Shown here: piece after piece, positions 44,712 to 54,370 of the stretch
Layout of the letters: each line of letters opens with the position of its first letter
Numbering within the stretch: position 1 is the stretch's first letter
Assembly (NCBI RefSeq): GCF_014192275.1
Contig: NZ_JACHXR010000001.1
Location: forward strand, 310,001-374,000
Direction of reading: 5' to 3'
Length of the DNA stretch: 64,000 nt
From: Halomonas stenophila
GTDB lineage: Bacteria > Pseudomonadota > Gammaproteobacteria > Pseudomonadales > Halomonadaceae
The notes under the pieces: generated by a model
What the model was told of the DNA's origin: nothing
What the model saw: only the letters and a program-made list of their open reading frames with translations
The model's database searches: none
Position numbers and translations under genes: made by a program

Positions 44712-45336
44712 TGCCTTCCGTGCGCCCGTCACCGTGGCCATCACCGGGGCCTCGGGGGCCCAGTACGGGCTGCGCCTGATCGACGCCCTGGTGGCGGCGG
44801 ACCACGAGGTCTGGGTGATGATCTCCAAGGCCGCGCACCTGGTCATCGCCACCGAGACGCAGGCCGAGTTGCCGGCCCGCCCCGAGCGCCTCACCGCGGC
44901 GCTCGGCGAGCGCAGCGGGGCGCGGCCCGGGCAGATCCGCTGCTTCGGCCGCGAGGACTGGATGGCGCCGGTGGCCTCGGGCTCGGGGGCCAGCTCGGCG
45001 ATGGTGATCTGTCCCTGTTCCACCGGCACCCTCTCGGCGGTGGCCTGCGGGGCCAGCAACAACCTGATCGAGCGCGCCGCCGACGTGGCCCTCAAGGAGC
45101 GCCGCCGGCTGATCCTGGTCCCCAGGGAGACGCCGCTCTCGGCGATCCACCTGCAGCACATGCTCGACCTGAGCCGTCTCGGCGCCGTGGTGCTGCCGGC
45201 GGCGCCGGGGTTCTATCACCAGCCCCGCACGGTGGAGGACCTCGTCGACTTTATCGTCGCGCGCATCCTCAACCAGCTGGACATCGAGCATCGCCTGATG
45301 CCGCGCTGGGGGGACCCGGCTTCGCCGGGAGCTTGA
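44704..45336 (+). CDS. ubiX: Flavin prenyltransferase
   Basis: A 210-residue enzyme with FMN motif VAITGASGAQYGLRLIDAL, VASGSGASSAMVICPCSTGTLS and LILVPRETPLSAIHLQHM, all typical of UbiX/Pad1. It makes prenylated FMN for the decarboxylase UbiD. It overlaps mpl and is probably cotranscribed. The TGA stop is the first codon of the TGAAGCC repeat at 45334-45352. Confidence 0.95.
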   Translation: MADAFRAPVTVAITGASGAQYGLRLIDALVAADHEVWVMISKAAHLVIATETQAELPARPERLTAALGERSGARPGQIRCFGREDWMAPVASGSGASSAMVICPCSTGTLSAVACGASNNLIERAADVALKERRRLILVPRETPLSAIHLQHMLDLSRLGAVVLPAAPGFYHQPRTVEDLVDFIVARILNQLDIEHRLMPRWGDPASPGA

Positions 45337-45352
45337 AGCCATAAGCTTGAAG
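45334..45352 (+). repeat. TGAAGCC-type 3'-end repeat, copy 2
   Basis: TGAAGCC-N2-AAGCTTGAAG is identical, apart from the two free bases, to the repeat at 29494-29512 and likewise begins with a stop codon, here that of ubiX. Confidence 0.6.
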
Positions 45353-45391
45353 CGGGAAGAAAACCCGACCCGGGCGGCGACCAGCAGTTAG

Positions 45392-45577
45392 GGAGGCGCT
45401 GCCAGGGCAATCGCAGTTGGGTGGCGAGGGGCGCCGGGGACAGGTCGTCGAGGGGGTCCTACGCCAAGGATGGCGTCGGTAGCGCCCAGGGAGGGGTTCA
45501 CAGCGCCCCCTCGACGACCTGTCGACGGATCAGCCCCGAGCGACAACGCTAACTGCGATAGCCCTGGAGGCGCTGCC
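45392..45577. repeat. Structured intergenic repeat, copy A
   Basis: The core is bounded by CCAGGGCAATCGCAGTT (45402-45418) and AACTGCGATAGCCCTGG (45551-45567), an inverted repeat with one mismatch, itself flanked by direct GGAGGCGCTGCC (45392-45403 and 45566-45577). Inside is a perfect 18-bp inverted repeat, GACAGGTCGTCGAGGGGG (45439-45456) with its complement (45506-45523), and an inner ACGCC/GGCGT. The whole can fold as one hairpin. A diverged copy lies inverted at 61437-61699. It sits between ubiX and a LysE gene. Confidence 0.85.
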
Positions 45578-45604
45578 CAGCCAATTGACATGGAGGTTTC
45601 TCGA

Positions 45605-46228
45605 ATGGTCAGCCTGGGCCTGCTGTCGGTCTTCGTGCCGACCTTCCTGCTCGTCTCGTTGACCCCGGGGATGTGCATGACCCTGGCCATGGTGCTGGGG
45701 ATGACCCAGGGCGTGCGACGCACCCTGTGGATGATGGCCGGCGAACTGGTCGGCGTGGGCCTGGTGGCGGTCGCCGCCGGGGCCGGCGTGGCCGCGCTGA
45801 TGCTGCGCCTGCCGGAACTCTTCGCGGTCTTCAAGTGGGTCGGCGGTGCCTACCTGGGCTACCTGGGGATCATGATGTGGCGCTCGCGGGGGCGCATGGC
45901 GATTCCCGAGACGCTGGATGCCGAGGCGCGGGCAGGCCGCCGTGAACTGGCCGTCCAGGGGCTGGTCACGGCGGTGGCCAATCCCAAGGGCTGGGCCTTC
46001 TTCATGGCCCTGCTGCCGCCCTTCCTGGATGCCTCGCGGCCCCTGGCGGACCAGCTCGCCGGGCTGATCGCGATCATCCTGTCCATCGAGTTCCTGGCGC
46101 TGGTGCTCTATGCCACCGGGGGCCGGACCCTGCGCCATCTGCTGGGCAGGAGTCGTAACGTGCGCCTGCTCAATCGGCTCGCCGGCACCCTGATGGTGGG
46201 GGTGGGGCTCTGGCTGGCGCTGGGCTGA
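45605..46228 (+). CDS. LysE/RhtB-family amino-acid exporter
   Basis: A 207-residue inner-membrane protein with six hydrophobic segments. The N-terminal PTFLLVSLTPGMCMTLAMVLG and TAVANPKGWAFFMALLPPFL carry the family's conserved PG and NPK motifs. It exports amino acids or related small molecules. ATG 45605 has GGAGG 8 bases upstream; a longer frame to 45470 reads through the repeat and is not used. The substrate is not determinable. Confidence 0.88.
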   Translation: MVSLGLLSVFVPTFLLVSLTPGMCMTLAMVLGMTQGVRRTLWMMAGELVGVGLVAVAAGAGVAALMLRLPELFAVFKWVGGAYLGYLGIMMWRSRGRMAIPETLDAEARAGRRELAVQGLVTAVANPKGWAFFMALLPPFLDASRPLADQLAGLIAIILSIEFLALVLYATGGRTLRHLLGRSRNVRLLNRLAGTLMVGVGLWLALG

Positions 46229-46232
46229 GCGG

Positions 46233-47636
46233 CTAGGCCGGCCCCAGCCAGGCCACCCGGGCGACGCTCAACCCCAGCGAGGCCGCCACCAGCAGCGGCC
46301 AGGGGCAGGGGGCCAGGGGCGCGCGGGGATGGCGCTGCCAGGCCAGCTGCACCAGGGCACAGACCACCAGACCCAGCAGGGCGCCGCCGACCAGGTCGCT
46401 CAGCCAGTGAACGCCGATCACCAGTCGCGACAGCGCCATGGGCACCACCACGGCGATGCCCCCCCAGTAGACCCAGAAGCGTCGCCCCAACGGCAGCTCC
46501 CGGGCCGTGAAGGCGGCTGCCAGGCCGAACACCACCACGGCGGTGGAGGTGTGGGCGCTGGGATAGGCCAGCGACTCGGCCAGGTAGTCCGGCACGCTGG
46601 GTCGGGCGCGGCCGATCGCTGCCTTGCCCAGGATGTTCAGCAGCGCGATGCCGAGCAGGCCGGCGGCGACATGACCGAAGGCCGCCCGATGTCCCCGCCA
46701 CAGCAGCCACAGGCCCCAGGGCAGGGTCAGGGCGATCACGCCATAGAGGTCGCCGATCTCGGCCATCCACTCGGCCAGCCATGCCAGGCCGGGGATCGCC
46801 AGCGCCGTCATGGCGGCGTCGAGACGTTCATCCATCGGCAGCGGGCCGTCGTGATGCAGCACCACCAGGGTCCAGGCCGACAGCGCCGTCAGCGAGGCCA
46901 CCAGCAGCAGCCAGGTGCCCAGCGGCGGCTCCCGGTCATGGGGGCGCGCCAGCAGGCGCCAGGCCAGCCGGCCACGGGGGTGGCGACGGGACAGGCGTGC
47001 CAGCCCCCGGTAGACCAGGCCATGGCGATGGGTCTGGTGGCGCAGCCAGGAGAAGATCAGCGCCAGTGCCACCACCATCACGCCGAGCCCCACCAGCCAC
47101 GGCCGCAGTGCCTCGGGAAAGCCCGGCAGGCGCTGCCAGGCGCGCCCCAGGAGGTAGCCCGGCAGGACATAGGCCGGTGCCCACAACAGCGCCGAGCCGA
47201 GGTTCGCCCAGGTGAAGGTGCGTGGCGGCATGTGCATCATCCCGGCGATCAGCGGCACCACGGGGCGCACCGGGCCGACGAAGCGCCCCAGCAGCACCGA
47301 CAGCGGGCCGTGGCGCTGGAAGAAGCGGGCGCCCTGGGCGAGCCATTCCGGATAGCGCGACAGAGGCCACAGGGTGGTGACGCGCTCACGCTGGGTGTAG
47401 CCGATCCAGAAGCTGAGGCCGTCGCCGACCACGGCGCCGAGAAAGGCCGCGGCCAGCACCGTGCCGACGGCCACCTCCTGGTGGCCGGCCATGGAGGCGG
47501 CGGCGGTGATCAAGACCACGCCCGGCACCAGCAGGCCCACCAGGGCGAGGGATTCGATCAGCGCGATGGCGGCGATGAGAGCGACCAGCAGCGGCGGCGA
47601 GGGCGTCAGCTGGTAGAGGGTGTCGGCAAGGTTCAC
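46233..47636 (-). CDS. DedA-PAP2 fusion membrane protein
   Basis: A 467-residue protein. Residues 1-200 are a DedA/SNARE-associated domain with PGVVLITAAASMAG, GRFVGPVRPVVPLIAGMMHM and a C-terminal membrane segment. Residues 230-445 are a PAP2 phosphatase with KAAIGRARP, YPSAHTSTA (PSAH instead of PSGH) and SRLVIGVHWLSDLVGG. Such fusions probably act on undecaprenyl pyrophosphate or phospholipids at the outer face of the inner membrane. It is convergent with the LysE gene, separated by 4 bases. Confidence 0.9.
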   Translation of the reverse strand: MNLADTLYQLTPSPPLLVALIAAIALIESLALVGLLVPGVVLITAAASMAGHQEVAVGTVLAAAFLGAVVGDGLSFWIGYTQRERVTTLWPLSRYPEWLAQGARFFQRHGPLSVLLGRFVGPVRPVVPLIAGMMHMPPRTFTWANLGSALLWAPAYVLPGYLLGRAWQRLPGFPEALRPWLVGLGVMVVALALIFSWLRHQTHRHGLVYRGLARLSRRHPRGRLAWRLLARPHDREPPLGTWLLLVASLTALSAWTLVVLHHDGPLPMDERLDAAMTALAIPGLAWLAEWMAEIGDLYGVIALTLPWGLWLLWRGHRAAFGHVAAGLLGIALLNILGKAAIGRARPSVPDYLAESLAYPSAHTSTAVVVFGLAAAFTARELPLGRRFWVYWGGIAVVVPMALSRLVIGVHWLSDLVGGALLGLVVCALVQLAWQRHPRAPLAPCPWPLLVAASLGLSVARVAWLGPA

Positions 47637-47672
47637 GTGACTCTCCGTTGTCGTGATCCACTGCGGCGGGGA

Positions 47673-48608
47673 TCAGCCGTCGGCCAGGCCGTGGCTCAAG
47701 GCCTGCAGGCGTTGCTCGAAATGCGGCCAGGTCTCGTCGGGGCGGGGAAAGGCGAGCCGGGTGCGCAGCTGCAGGGGGCCGGTCTCCACCAGCACCACCT
47801 GGCTCAGGGCCTGGGTGAGGCGATGGCGAACCAGCAGGGCGCCGCTCTCGGTGGTGTCCGGCAGCAGCAGCCAGAAGGCGGCGTCGCCCTCCCGCCCCAG
47901 CACGTCATGCTCCCGGCAGCGGCTGATGACGCCTCGGCAGAGTCCCTCGAGCAGTGCCGTACGGGCCTTGGCGCCGAACTGCTCGCCGGCCATGTCGACC
48001 TGGGGCAGGTAGATCAGCAGCACCGCCAGGGGGCGTTCGAGGAATTCGGCTCGCTCGAACTCGCCGGCCAGGCGCTCGTGCAGGCTGTCACGGGTGACGG
48101 CCCGGCACTCGCGCTCCCAGGGATCGGTGGCGCGCAGCAGCGCCTGCTGGCGGAGTCGTTCCCAGGGCACCAGGGCGGCCACCGCCACCAGGGCCAGGTA
48201 GACGAGCAGCAGATCTCGCTCCGGCTCCCCGTTGCCCAGCAGGGCCAGCCAGATCGGCGTCAATGCCAGGTTGAGCAGCATGGCCGGGCCCAGCGGCAGC
48301 AGCAACAGCGCCAGTACCGGCGGCAGGCCCACCCACAAGGCGGGCAGGCCGGCCTGGCGAGGCAGCTCCACGGCGGTCAGCAGAAAGCCGCAGATCAGCA
48401 CCAGGTACGCCGACGCCCGGGAGGGGGTGTGAGCCCCCGCCGCCAGCAGGGTCGCCACCAGCATCACCGGTGACAGCAGGGCCGGCAGCAGGATGCGGCC
48501 ATAGTCGCCCATCAGGTAGAACCACAGGGCCTGTCCCAACAGCAGCAGGGTGGCAACGGCCAGGACGACGGGGAAGAGTCGCGAGGCGTGCGGGCGATGC
48601 TCATCCAT
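47673..48608 (-). CDS. Membrane protein with vestigial GGDEF-like domain (1)
   Basis: A 311-residue protein. Residues 10-150 form about six membrane segments. The soluble C-terminal part (155-311) looks like a diguanylate cyclase fold: TDPWERECRAVTRDSLHERL, LAVLLIYLPQVD, and REGDAAFWLLLPDT (239-252) in the place of GGDEF. The signature is EGDAAF, without the metal and GTP residues, so it is likely inactive. It overlaps the next gene by 8 bases; both have the same architecture. Confidence 0.65.
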   Translation of the reverse strand: MDEHRPHASRLFPVVLAVATLLLLGQALWFYLMGDYGRILLPALLSPVMLVATLLAAGAHTPSRASAYLVLICGFLLTAVELPRQAGLPALWVGLPPVLALLLLPLGPAMLLNLALTPIWLALLGNGEPERDLLLVYLALVAVAALVPWERLRQQALLRATDPWERECRAVTRDSLHERLAGEFERAEFLERPLAVLLIYLPQVDMAGEQFGAKARTALLEGLCRGVISRCREHDVLGREGDAAFWLLLPDTTESGALLVRHRLTQALSQVVLVETGPLQLRTRLAFPRPDETWPHFEQRLQALSHGLADG

Positions 48609-49470
48609 GCTGGACGACCTCCTTGACCTCGAGGGGCGTGTCCTGGTGCGCCAGGGCGCGCCGTTCCCTGACCAGCGAGCCCAGCCGGGGGAGGGCGACG
48701 ACCCGAGCCGTGATCGGTTCCTCGATGGCGGCGAGCAGCTGGTGACGGCGGGCGGCGGCCTGTTCGGTGTCGCGGTTGATCAACAGCACTCCCAGGGTGT
48801 GCCGGTCGAGCCGATAGCAGTGCTCAAAGCGTCGGGTCAGGTGACACAGGCGCTCGGCCAGCGGCCATAACCGCCAGCGCGATGTCCTCAGCAGCAGCAG
48901 CTCGGCATGTACCCGTTCCTGGGTGGTGCGCCGCCGCTCCCGCTGGAGGTCGTGATGGAGCTGGTGGCCGGGCCAGATCGGCAGGCCCGGCACCAGGCGG
49001 GCGCGTTCGCGCATGCGGCTGCGCAGGGCCTGCAGCTCCAGGGAGCGCGACAACCCCAGCAGCATCATGCCGGCCAGCAGCAGCCCCGCCAGGATCCATT
49101 GCTCGGTGCCCAGCAGGCCGGCCAGCAGCGCCCAGCTCAGGGTCGCCAGCAGGGCGTTGAGCAGCAGCATCCAGCGGGGCTGGGGCAGCATCAGCAGCAC
49201 CGCCCAGGCCCATAGCCAGGTGAGGTGACGTTCGGGGGCCACCCACAGCACGGCGGCCAGCAGCAGGCCCGGCAGCACCTGCCAGGGCACGGTCGCCGGG
49301 TGACGATGACTGAACTCGAGCTGGGTCGCGGTGACGCCGAGCCAGATCGTGGTCAGCCACAGCAGCAGCGCATCCTCGAGGGTGCCGGTGCTGGCCGCCA
49401 GCGCGGCCGTGAAGCCGGCCGCCGCCACCAGATTGATCCGCAACAGGCCGATTTTGTACTTGCTCTGCAT
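48601..49470 (-). CDS. Membrane protein with vestigial GGDEF-like domain (2)
   Basis: A 289-residue protein with about six membrane segments (residues 10-145) and a C-terminal part whose [17 protein letters not shown] (218-234) lies where the GGDEF strand-turn-strand is expected, again without GGDEF residues. It is transcribed first of the pair, overlapping the downstream gene by 8 bases. I regard the two as diverged duplicates or partners; their function is unknown. It is divergent from proA. Confidence 0.55.
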   Translation of the reverse strand: MQSKYKIGLLRINLVAAAGFTAALAASTGTLEDALLLWLTTIWLGVTATQLEFSHRHPATVPWQVLPGLLLAAVLWVAPERHLTWLWAWAVLLMLPQPRWMLLLNALLATLSWALLAGLLGTEQWILAGLLLAGMMLLGLSRSLELQALRSRMRERARLVPGLPIWPGHQLHHDLQRERRRTTQERVHAELLLLRTSRWRLWPLAERLCHLTRRFEHCYRLDRHTLGVLLINRDTEQAAARRHQLLAAIEEPITARVVALPRLGSLVRERRALAHQDTPLEVKEVVQHG

Positions 49471-49563
49471 GGTGACTTAGTATGGTCCCTTTCCCCGATT
49501 CGACTCGACCCCCGGTCGCGGCCGCCGATGCTGCGGCCACCATTCCAGGAGACACTCTACGGC

Positions 49564-50862
49564 ATGACAGCTCACGCCACCCACTCCAATCACGCCGAGG
49601 GCGTCGGCGATGTCGACGCCTACATGCAGCACCTGGGACAGCAGGCCCGCGAGGCGGCCACCCGGATGCGGCGGGTCGACACCGCCGCCAAGAACGCCGC
49701 CCTGCTGGCCATGGCCGAGCGCCTGGGCGAGGCGCGGGCCGAGGTGCTGGCCGCCAACGCCCGTGACCTGGCGCGGGGGCGCGACAGCGGCCTGGATGAC
49801 GCCCTGCTCGACCGCCTGGCTCTGGACGAGGCGCGCCTGGATGCCATGATCGAGGGGCTTGGCCAGGTGGCGGCCCTGCCCGACCCGGTGGGCGAGATCG
49901 ATGGCCTGCGCTCGCGCCCCAGCGGTATCCAGGTCGGCCAGATGCGCGTGCCGCTGGGGGTGATCGGCATCATCTACGAATCCCGGCCCAACGTCACCAT
50001 GGAAGCGGCCAGCCTGTGCCTGAAGTCGGGTAACGCCTGTATCCTGCGCGGCGGCTCGGAGGCGCGGGAATCCAATGCGGCGATCGCCGCCTGCATCCGG
50101 GCCGGGCTCGAACAGGCCGGGCTGCCCGAGGGGGCCGTCCAGGTGGTGGCCACCACCGATCGGGCCGCCGTGGGGAAACTGATCAGCATGCCGGAGTTCG
50201 TCGACGTGATCATCCCCCGGGGCGGGAAGTCGCTGATCGAGCGTATCAGCCGGGAGGCCAGCGTGCCGGTGATCAAGCACCTCGATGGCGTCTGCCACGT
50301 CTACCTCGACGCCACCGCGGACCCGGAAAAGGCGCTGGCCATCGCCGTCAATGCCAAGACCCAGCGCTACGGCACCTGCAACACCATGGAGACGCTGCTG
50401 GTGGATGCCCCCCTGGCCGAGTCGCTGTTGCCGCGTCTGGCGGCCGCCTATGACGCGCTGGGCGTCGAGCTGCGCGGCTGCGAGCGCACCCGGGCGGTCC
50501 TCGACACGCTCGTCGTGGCCACCGAGGACGACTGGGCGGCCGAGTACCTGGCGCCGGTGCTGGCGATTCGCGTGGTCGACGGCATCGACGCGGCCATGGC
50601 GCATATCGAGCGCTACAGCTCGCGGCATACCGACGCCATCGTCACCGAGAACTACACCCTGGCCCGCCGCTTCCTGGCCGAGGTGGACTCCAGCTCGGTG
50701 ATGGTCAATGCCTCCACGCGTTTCGCCGACGGCTTCGAGTACGGGCTGGGCGCCGAGATCGGCATCTCCACCGATCGCCTGCATGTCCGTGGGCCGGTGG
50801 GCCTCGAGGGGCTGACCACCCGCAAGTACGTGGTGCTCGGCGACGGCCAGGTCCGGCGGTGA
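49564..50862 (+). CDS. proA: Gamma-glutamyl phosphate reductase
   Basis: A 432-residue enzyme with [39 protein letters not shown], the catalytic Cys in [13 protein letters not shown] and [21 protein letters not shown]. It reduces gamma-glutamyl phosphate to the semialdehyde in proline synthesis, a common osmolyte route in halophiles. ATG 49564 follows AGGAG at a somewhat long distance; ATG 49624 is an alternative. It overlaps nadD by 4 bases (GTGA). Confidence 0.95.
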   Translation: MTAHATHSNHAEGVGDVDAYMQHLGQQAREAATRMRRVDTAAKNAALLAMAERLGEARAEVLAANARDLARGRDSGLDDALLDRLALDEARLDAMIEGLGQVAALPDPVGEIDGLRSRPSGIQVGQMRVPLGVIGIIYESRPNVTMEAASLCLKSGNACILRGGSEARESNAAIAACIRAGLEQAGLPEGAVQVVATTDRAAVGKLISMPEFVDVIIPRGGKSLIERISREASVPVIKHLDGVCHVYLDATADPEKALAIAVNAKTQRYGTCNTMETLLVDAPLAESLLPRLAAAYDALGVELRGCERTRAVLDTLVVATEDDWAAEYLAPVLAIRVVDGIDAAMAHIERYSSRHTDAIVTENYTLARRFLAEVDSSSVMVNASTRFADGFEYGLGAEIGISTDRLHVRGPVGLEGLTTRKYVVLGDGQVRR

Positions 50863-51518
50863 GCGCGGTGCCCCCTCCGCCCCGTATCGCCATGCTGGGG
50901 GGCACCTTCGATCCGGTCCACCTGGGGCACCTGCGCAGCGCCGTCGAGCTCCACGAGGCGCTGGCGCTCGATCGTGTGCACATGGTGCCGGCGGCCATGC
51001 CGCCGCTGCGCGACACTCCCCGGGTGGCGCCCGAGGAGCGCCTGGCCCTGCTGCGGCTGGGGATCGGCGACACCCCGGGACTGTTCGCCGATCCCCGGGA
51101 ACTGCGCCGCGAGGGGCCCTCCTACAGTGCCGATACCCTGGCCGAGCTGCGCGCGGAGTACGGCCGCGAGGCCCGACTGGTGATGGCGCTGGGCCATGAT
51201 GCCTTCCTGCGCCTGGCCGACTGGCATGCGCCCGAGCGGCTCTTCGCGCTGGCCCACGTGGTGGTGATCGATCGCCCCGATCACGAGGCGCGCCTGCCGG
51301 CGGCGCTGACGGCGCTGGTCGGCCAGCGCGAGGTCGCGTCCACGGCGGCCCTGATGGCCGCGCCCGCGGGGGGGCTGCTGCGCCTCTCGCTGCCCTCGCG
51401 GATGGCGATTTCCGCCACCGAGGTGCGTCATCGCCTGGCCACCGGCGCCAGCGTGCGTTACCTGCTACCCGAGGCGGTGGAAGCGCGCCTGCTGGCCCGG
51501 CGGCTGTATCGTCATTAG
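50859..51518 (+). CDS. nadD: Nicotinate-nucleotide adenylyltransferase
   Basis: A 219-residue nucleotidyltransferase: [20 protein letters not shown] (residues 10-29) with the HxGH motif and [20 protein letters not shown] with the C-terminal ISSTxxR-like motif. It adenylates nicotinate mononucleotide. It starts at GTG 50859, overlapping the proA stop. The following gap of 76 bases contains an AT-rich stretch before rsfS. Confidence 0.94.
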   Translation: MSAVPPPPRIAMLGGTFDPVHLGHLRSAVELHEALALDRVHMVPAAMPPLRDTPRVAPEERLALLRLGIGDTPGLFADPRELRREGPSYSADTLAELRAEYGREARLVMALGHDAFLRLADWHAPERLFALAHVVVIDRPDHEARLPAALTALVGQREVASTAALMAAPAGGLLRLSLPSRMAISATEVRHRLATGASVRYLLPEAVEARLLARRLYRH

Positions 51519-51594
51519 GAACTGCCACCTCGCGCTCAAGTCGGTACAATATAGATATGACGACTTCCCGCTGAGAGGGGCTGACAAGAAGGGT

Positions 51595-51963
51595 ATGCAC
51601 ATCGACGCACTCAAGACTCTGGTGGTAGACGCGCTGGAGGAACTCAAGGCCAGGGACATTGCGGTCCTGGACGTGTCCCGGCTGACCAGCGTGACCGAAC
51701 TGATGGTGGTGGCCAGCGGCACGTCCAGCCGCCACCTGGCAGCACTTTCCAACAAGGTGATCCAGGCCGCCAAGGAGCAGGGCATGCCCCCGCTCGGCGT
51801 CGAGGGCGAAAGCGGTGCCGACTGGGTGCTGGTGGACCTCGGCGACGTGGTGGTGCACATCATGCTGCCCGAGACCCGCGAACTCTATGACCTCGAGCGT
51901 CTCTGGGCGGACCTGCCCAGCGACGAGGTCGCCCTGGAGGAAGAGGCACACGGCACCTCATGA
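51595..51963 (+). CDS. rsfS: Ribosome silencing factor RsfS
   Basis: A 122-residue protein of the Iojap family with [30 protein letters not shown] and [19 protein letters not shown]. It binds ribosomal protein L14 and blocks subunit joining in stationary phase. It overlaps rlmH by 4 bases (ATGA), as in many genomes. Confidence 0.95.
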   Translation: MHIDALKTLVVDALEELKARDIAVLDVSRLTSVTELMVVASGTSSRHLAALSNKVIQAAKEQGMPPLGVEGESGADWVLVDLGDVVVHIMLPETRELYDLERLWADLPSDEVALEEEAHGTS

Positions 51964-52427
51964 GGGTGCGCCTGCTGGCGGTGGGCACCAAGATGCCCGA
52001 CTGGGTGACTCGCGGCGTCGAGGAGTATCGCAAGCGCTTGCCCCGGGACTTCGCCCTCGAGCTCGAGGAGATCGCGCCCGGGCCACGCGGCAAGAACGCC
52101 GATACCCGCCGCGCGGTGGCCCAGGAGGCCGAGCGCCTCCGCGCCCGGCTGCGAGGCGACGAGCACCTGGTGGCCCTGGAGGTCGGCGGCAAACCCTGGA
52201 GCACCGAGCAGCTGGCGCGCCAGGCCGAGGGCTGGCGCCTCGAGGGCCGTGACGTGGCCCTGCTGGTCGGCGGTCCCGACGGCCTCGACCCGGCGCTGTC
52301 GGCCAGCGCCGATCAGCGCTGGTCGCTGTCCCCCCTGACCCTGCCGCATCCGCTGGTACGCATCCTGCTCGCCGAGCAGCTCTACCGGGCCTGGACCCTG
52401 ATGGTCGGCCACCCCTACCACCGCTGA
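51960..52427 (+). CDS. rlmH: 23S rRNA (pseudouridine1915-N3)-methyltransferase
   Basis: A 155-residue SPOUT methyltransferase. The C-terminal knot shows [20 protein letters not shown] and [24 protein letters not shown]. It methylates pseudouridine 1915 of helix 69 on complete ribosomes. It is translationally coupled to rsfS and followed after 31 bases by mrdA. Confidence 0.96.
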   Translation: MRVRLLAVGTKMPDWVTRGVEEYRKRLPRDFALELEEIAPGPRGKNADTRRAVAQEAERLRARLRGDEHLVALEVGGKPWSTEQLARQAEGWRLEGRDVALLVGGPDGLDPALSASADQRWSLSPLTLPHPLVRILLAEQLYRAWTLMVGHPYHR

Positions 52428-52458
52428 GCGGCCCGCATCTCCAAGGATATCGTCCCGC

Positions 52459-54369
52459 ATGCGTCAGCAACGCGACACCCTGAAGAACACCGAACAGGAG
52501 CTGCGCGTCTTCCGCCTGCGGGCGCTGCTGGCGGTCCTGGTGGTGATCATCCTGACGGGCCTGCTCACCGGCCGGCTGTTCTACCTGCAGGTCGTGCAGC
52601 ACGAGGTCTACAGCACCCGCTCGGAGAAGAACCGGGTCAGGGTGGAGCCGTTGCCGCCGACCCGTGGCCTGATCTACGACCGCAACGGGGTGCTGCTGGC
52701 CGAGAACCGCCCCACCTACAACCTGACCCTGGTCCGCGAGCGGGTCGACGACCTGGACGAGACCCTGTCGCTGCTGGTGGACCTGCTCGAGTTGCCCGAG
52801 GAGGAGGTCGAGGCCTTTCGCCAGCGTTCGCGCCAGCGCCAGCGCCCCTTCCAGCCGGCGCTGCTGATGAGCGACCTGGACGAGGAGCAGATCGCCCGGC
52901 TGGCGGTGAATCGCCACCGCCTGCCCGGGGTGGAGGTCGAGGCCCAGCTGCTGCGCTACTACCCCGATGCCGAGGACCTGTCCCACGTGCTGGGCTATGT
53001 CGGTCGCATCAACGCCGAGGAGCTGCAGACCCTCGACACCGGCGACTATGCCGGCACCCACTTCATCGGCAAGACCGGGGTCGAGCGCTTCTACGAGGAC
53101 GAGCTGCATGGCCAGGCGGGCCTGCGCAAGGTGGAGACCAATGCCCGGGGGCGGGTGCTCCGGGAACTGGGCCGTACCGATCCGGTGCCCGGCGAGACCC
53201 TCACCCTGACCCTCGACAAGCCCCTCCAGCAGCTGGCCGTCGACCTGCTCGACGGTCGCCGCGGGGCCATCGTGGCGATCGCCCCCCAGAGCGGCGAGAT
53301 CCTGGCCATGGCCTCGGTGCCCGGCTTCGACAGCAACCAGTTCGTCACCGGCATCGACGTGGCCGCCTACCGGGCCCTGCAGCAGGACCTCGACCTGCCG
53401 TTGTTCAACCGGGCGATCCGCGGCAGCTACCCGGCGGGGTCGACGATCAAGCCGTTCATGGCCATCACCGGCCTCAAGGAGGGCGTGGTCACGCCCGACA
53501 CGACCATCTACGATCCTGGCTACTACCAGTTGCCCAACGACGACCGCCGCTATCGCAACTGGCTGCGCTGGGGGCACGGCCGGGTGGACCTGGAGCGGGC
53601 CCTGGCCGTCTCCAACAACACCTACTTCTATTCGCTGGCCCATGAGCTGGGCATCGACCGCATCCACGACAGCCTGGCGCAGTTCGGCTTCGGCCAGCGG
53701 GTCGCCGCGGATGTCGCCGGCGAGAGCCAGGCGCTGCTGCCGTCCCGGGACTGGAAGAAGGCGCGCTACAACCAGCCCTGGTACCCCGGCGAGACGCTGT
53801 CGGTGGGCATCGGCCAGGGCTATCTGCAGATCACGCCCCTGCAGCTCGCCACCGCCACGGCGGTACTGGCCAATCGCGGCGACTGGGTGCAGCCCCGCCT
53901 GGCCCTGGAGGTCGACGGCGTGCCGGTGCCCACCGCGCTGCCGGAGACGCCCCCCGACATCGATCTGACCAACGCGGCCTGGTGGGATCGCGTCTATTCG
54001 GGCATGGAGAAGGTGCTCTCGGGGCGTGAGGGCACCGCCCGGCGCTCGGGGGTCGGTCTGGAATACCGCATGGCCGGCAAGTCCGGTACCGCCCAGGTGT
54101 TCTCGCTGGGGCAGGACCAGCGCTACAACGCCGCGGAACTTGAGGAGCGACTGCGTGACCATGCCCTCTTCATGGCCTTCGCACCGGTGGAGGACCCGCA
54201 GATCGCCGTCTCGGTGATCGTCGAGAATGCCGGGGGCGGCAGCAGCCACGCCGCGGGCCTGGCCCGCGAGATGGCCGACTTCTGGCTGCTCGATCGCCAG
54301 GCGGGAAAGGCGCCGGTCGGTGCGGGCGAGGCCGGCAACCCCGACGATTCCGCCACGGAGGACGGCTGA
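52459..54369 (+). CDS. mrdA: Penicillin-binding protein 2
   Basis: A 636-residue class-B transpeptidase. An N-terminal membrane segment (LLAVLVVIILTGLLTGRLFY) is followed by the pedestal domain. The transpeptidase has the nucleophile in AGSTIKPFMA (about residue 330), AVSNNTYFYS and MAGKSGTAQV. It cross-links wall peptides in the elongation complex with RodA. It is followed directly by rodA, with the start 1 base after the stop. Confidence 0.96.
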   Translation: MRQQRDTLKNTEQELRVFRLRALLAVLVVIILTGLLTGRLFYLQVVQHEVYSTRSEKNRVRVEPLPPTRGLIYDRNGVLLAENRPTYNLTLVRERVDDLDETLSLLVDLLELPEEEVEAFRQRSRQRQRPFQPALLMSDLDEEQIARLAVNRHRLPGVEVEAQLLRYYPDAEDLSHVLGYVGRINAEELQTLDTGDYAGTHFIGKTGVERFYEDELHGQAGLRKVETNARGRVLRELGRTDPVPGETLTLTLDKPLQQLAVDLLDGRRGAIVAIAPQSGEILAMASVPGFDSNQFVTGIDVAAYRALQQDLDLPLFNRAIRGSYPAGSTIKPFMAITGLKEGVVTPDTTIYDPGYYQLPNDDRRYRNWLRWGHGRVDLERALAVSNNTYFYSLAHELGIDRIHDSLAQFGFGQRVAADVAGESQALLPSRDWKKARYNQPWYPGETLSVGIGQGYLQITPLQLATATAVLANRGDWVQPRLALEVDGVPVPTALPETPPDIDLTNAAWWDRVYSGMEKVLSGREGTARRSGVGLEYRMAGKSGTAQVFSLGQDQRYNAAELEERLRDHALFMAFAPVEDPQIAVSVIVENAGGGSSHAAGLAREMADFWLLDRQAGKAPVGAGEAGNPDDSATEDG

Positions 54370-54370
54370 G

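Noticed and set aside
45470..45590. Coding region ASVAPREGFTAPP... in front of the LysE gene
   Set aside because: The same peptide appears in the repeat copy near 61500 in another context. It is conserved DNA of the repeat, and the LysE gene has a strong ribosome site at 45605.
46233..47636. Novelty of the DedA-PAP2 fusion
   Set aside because: This domain pairing is known from other proteobacteria, so it is annotated but not reported as a finding.
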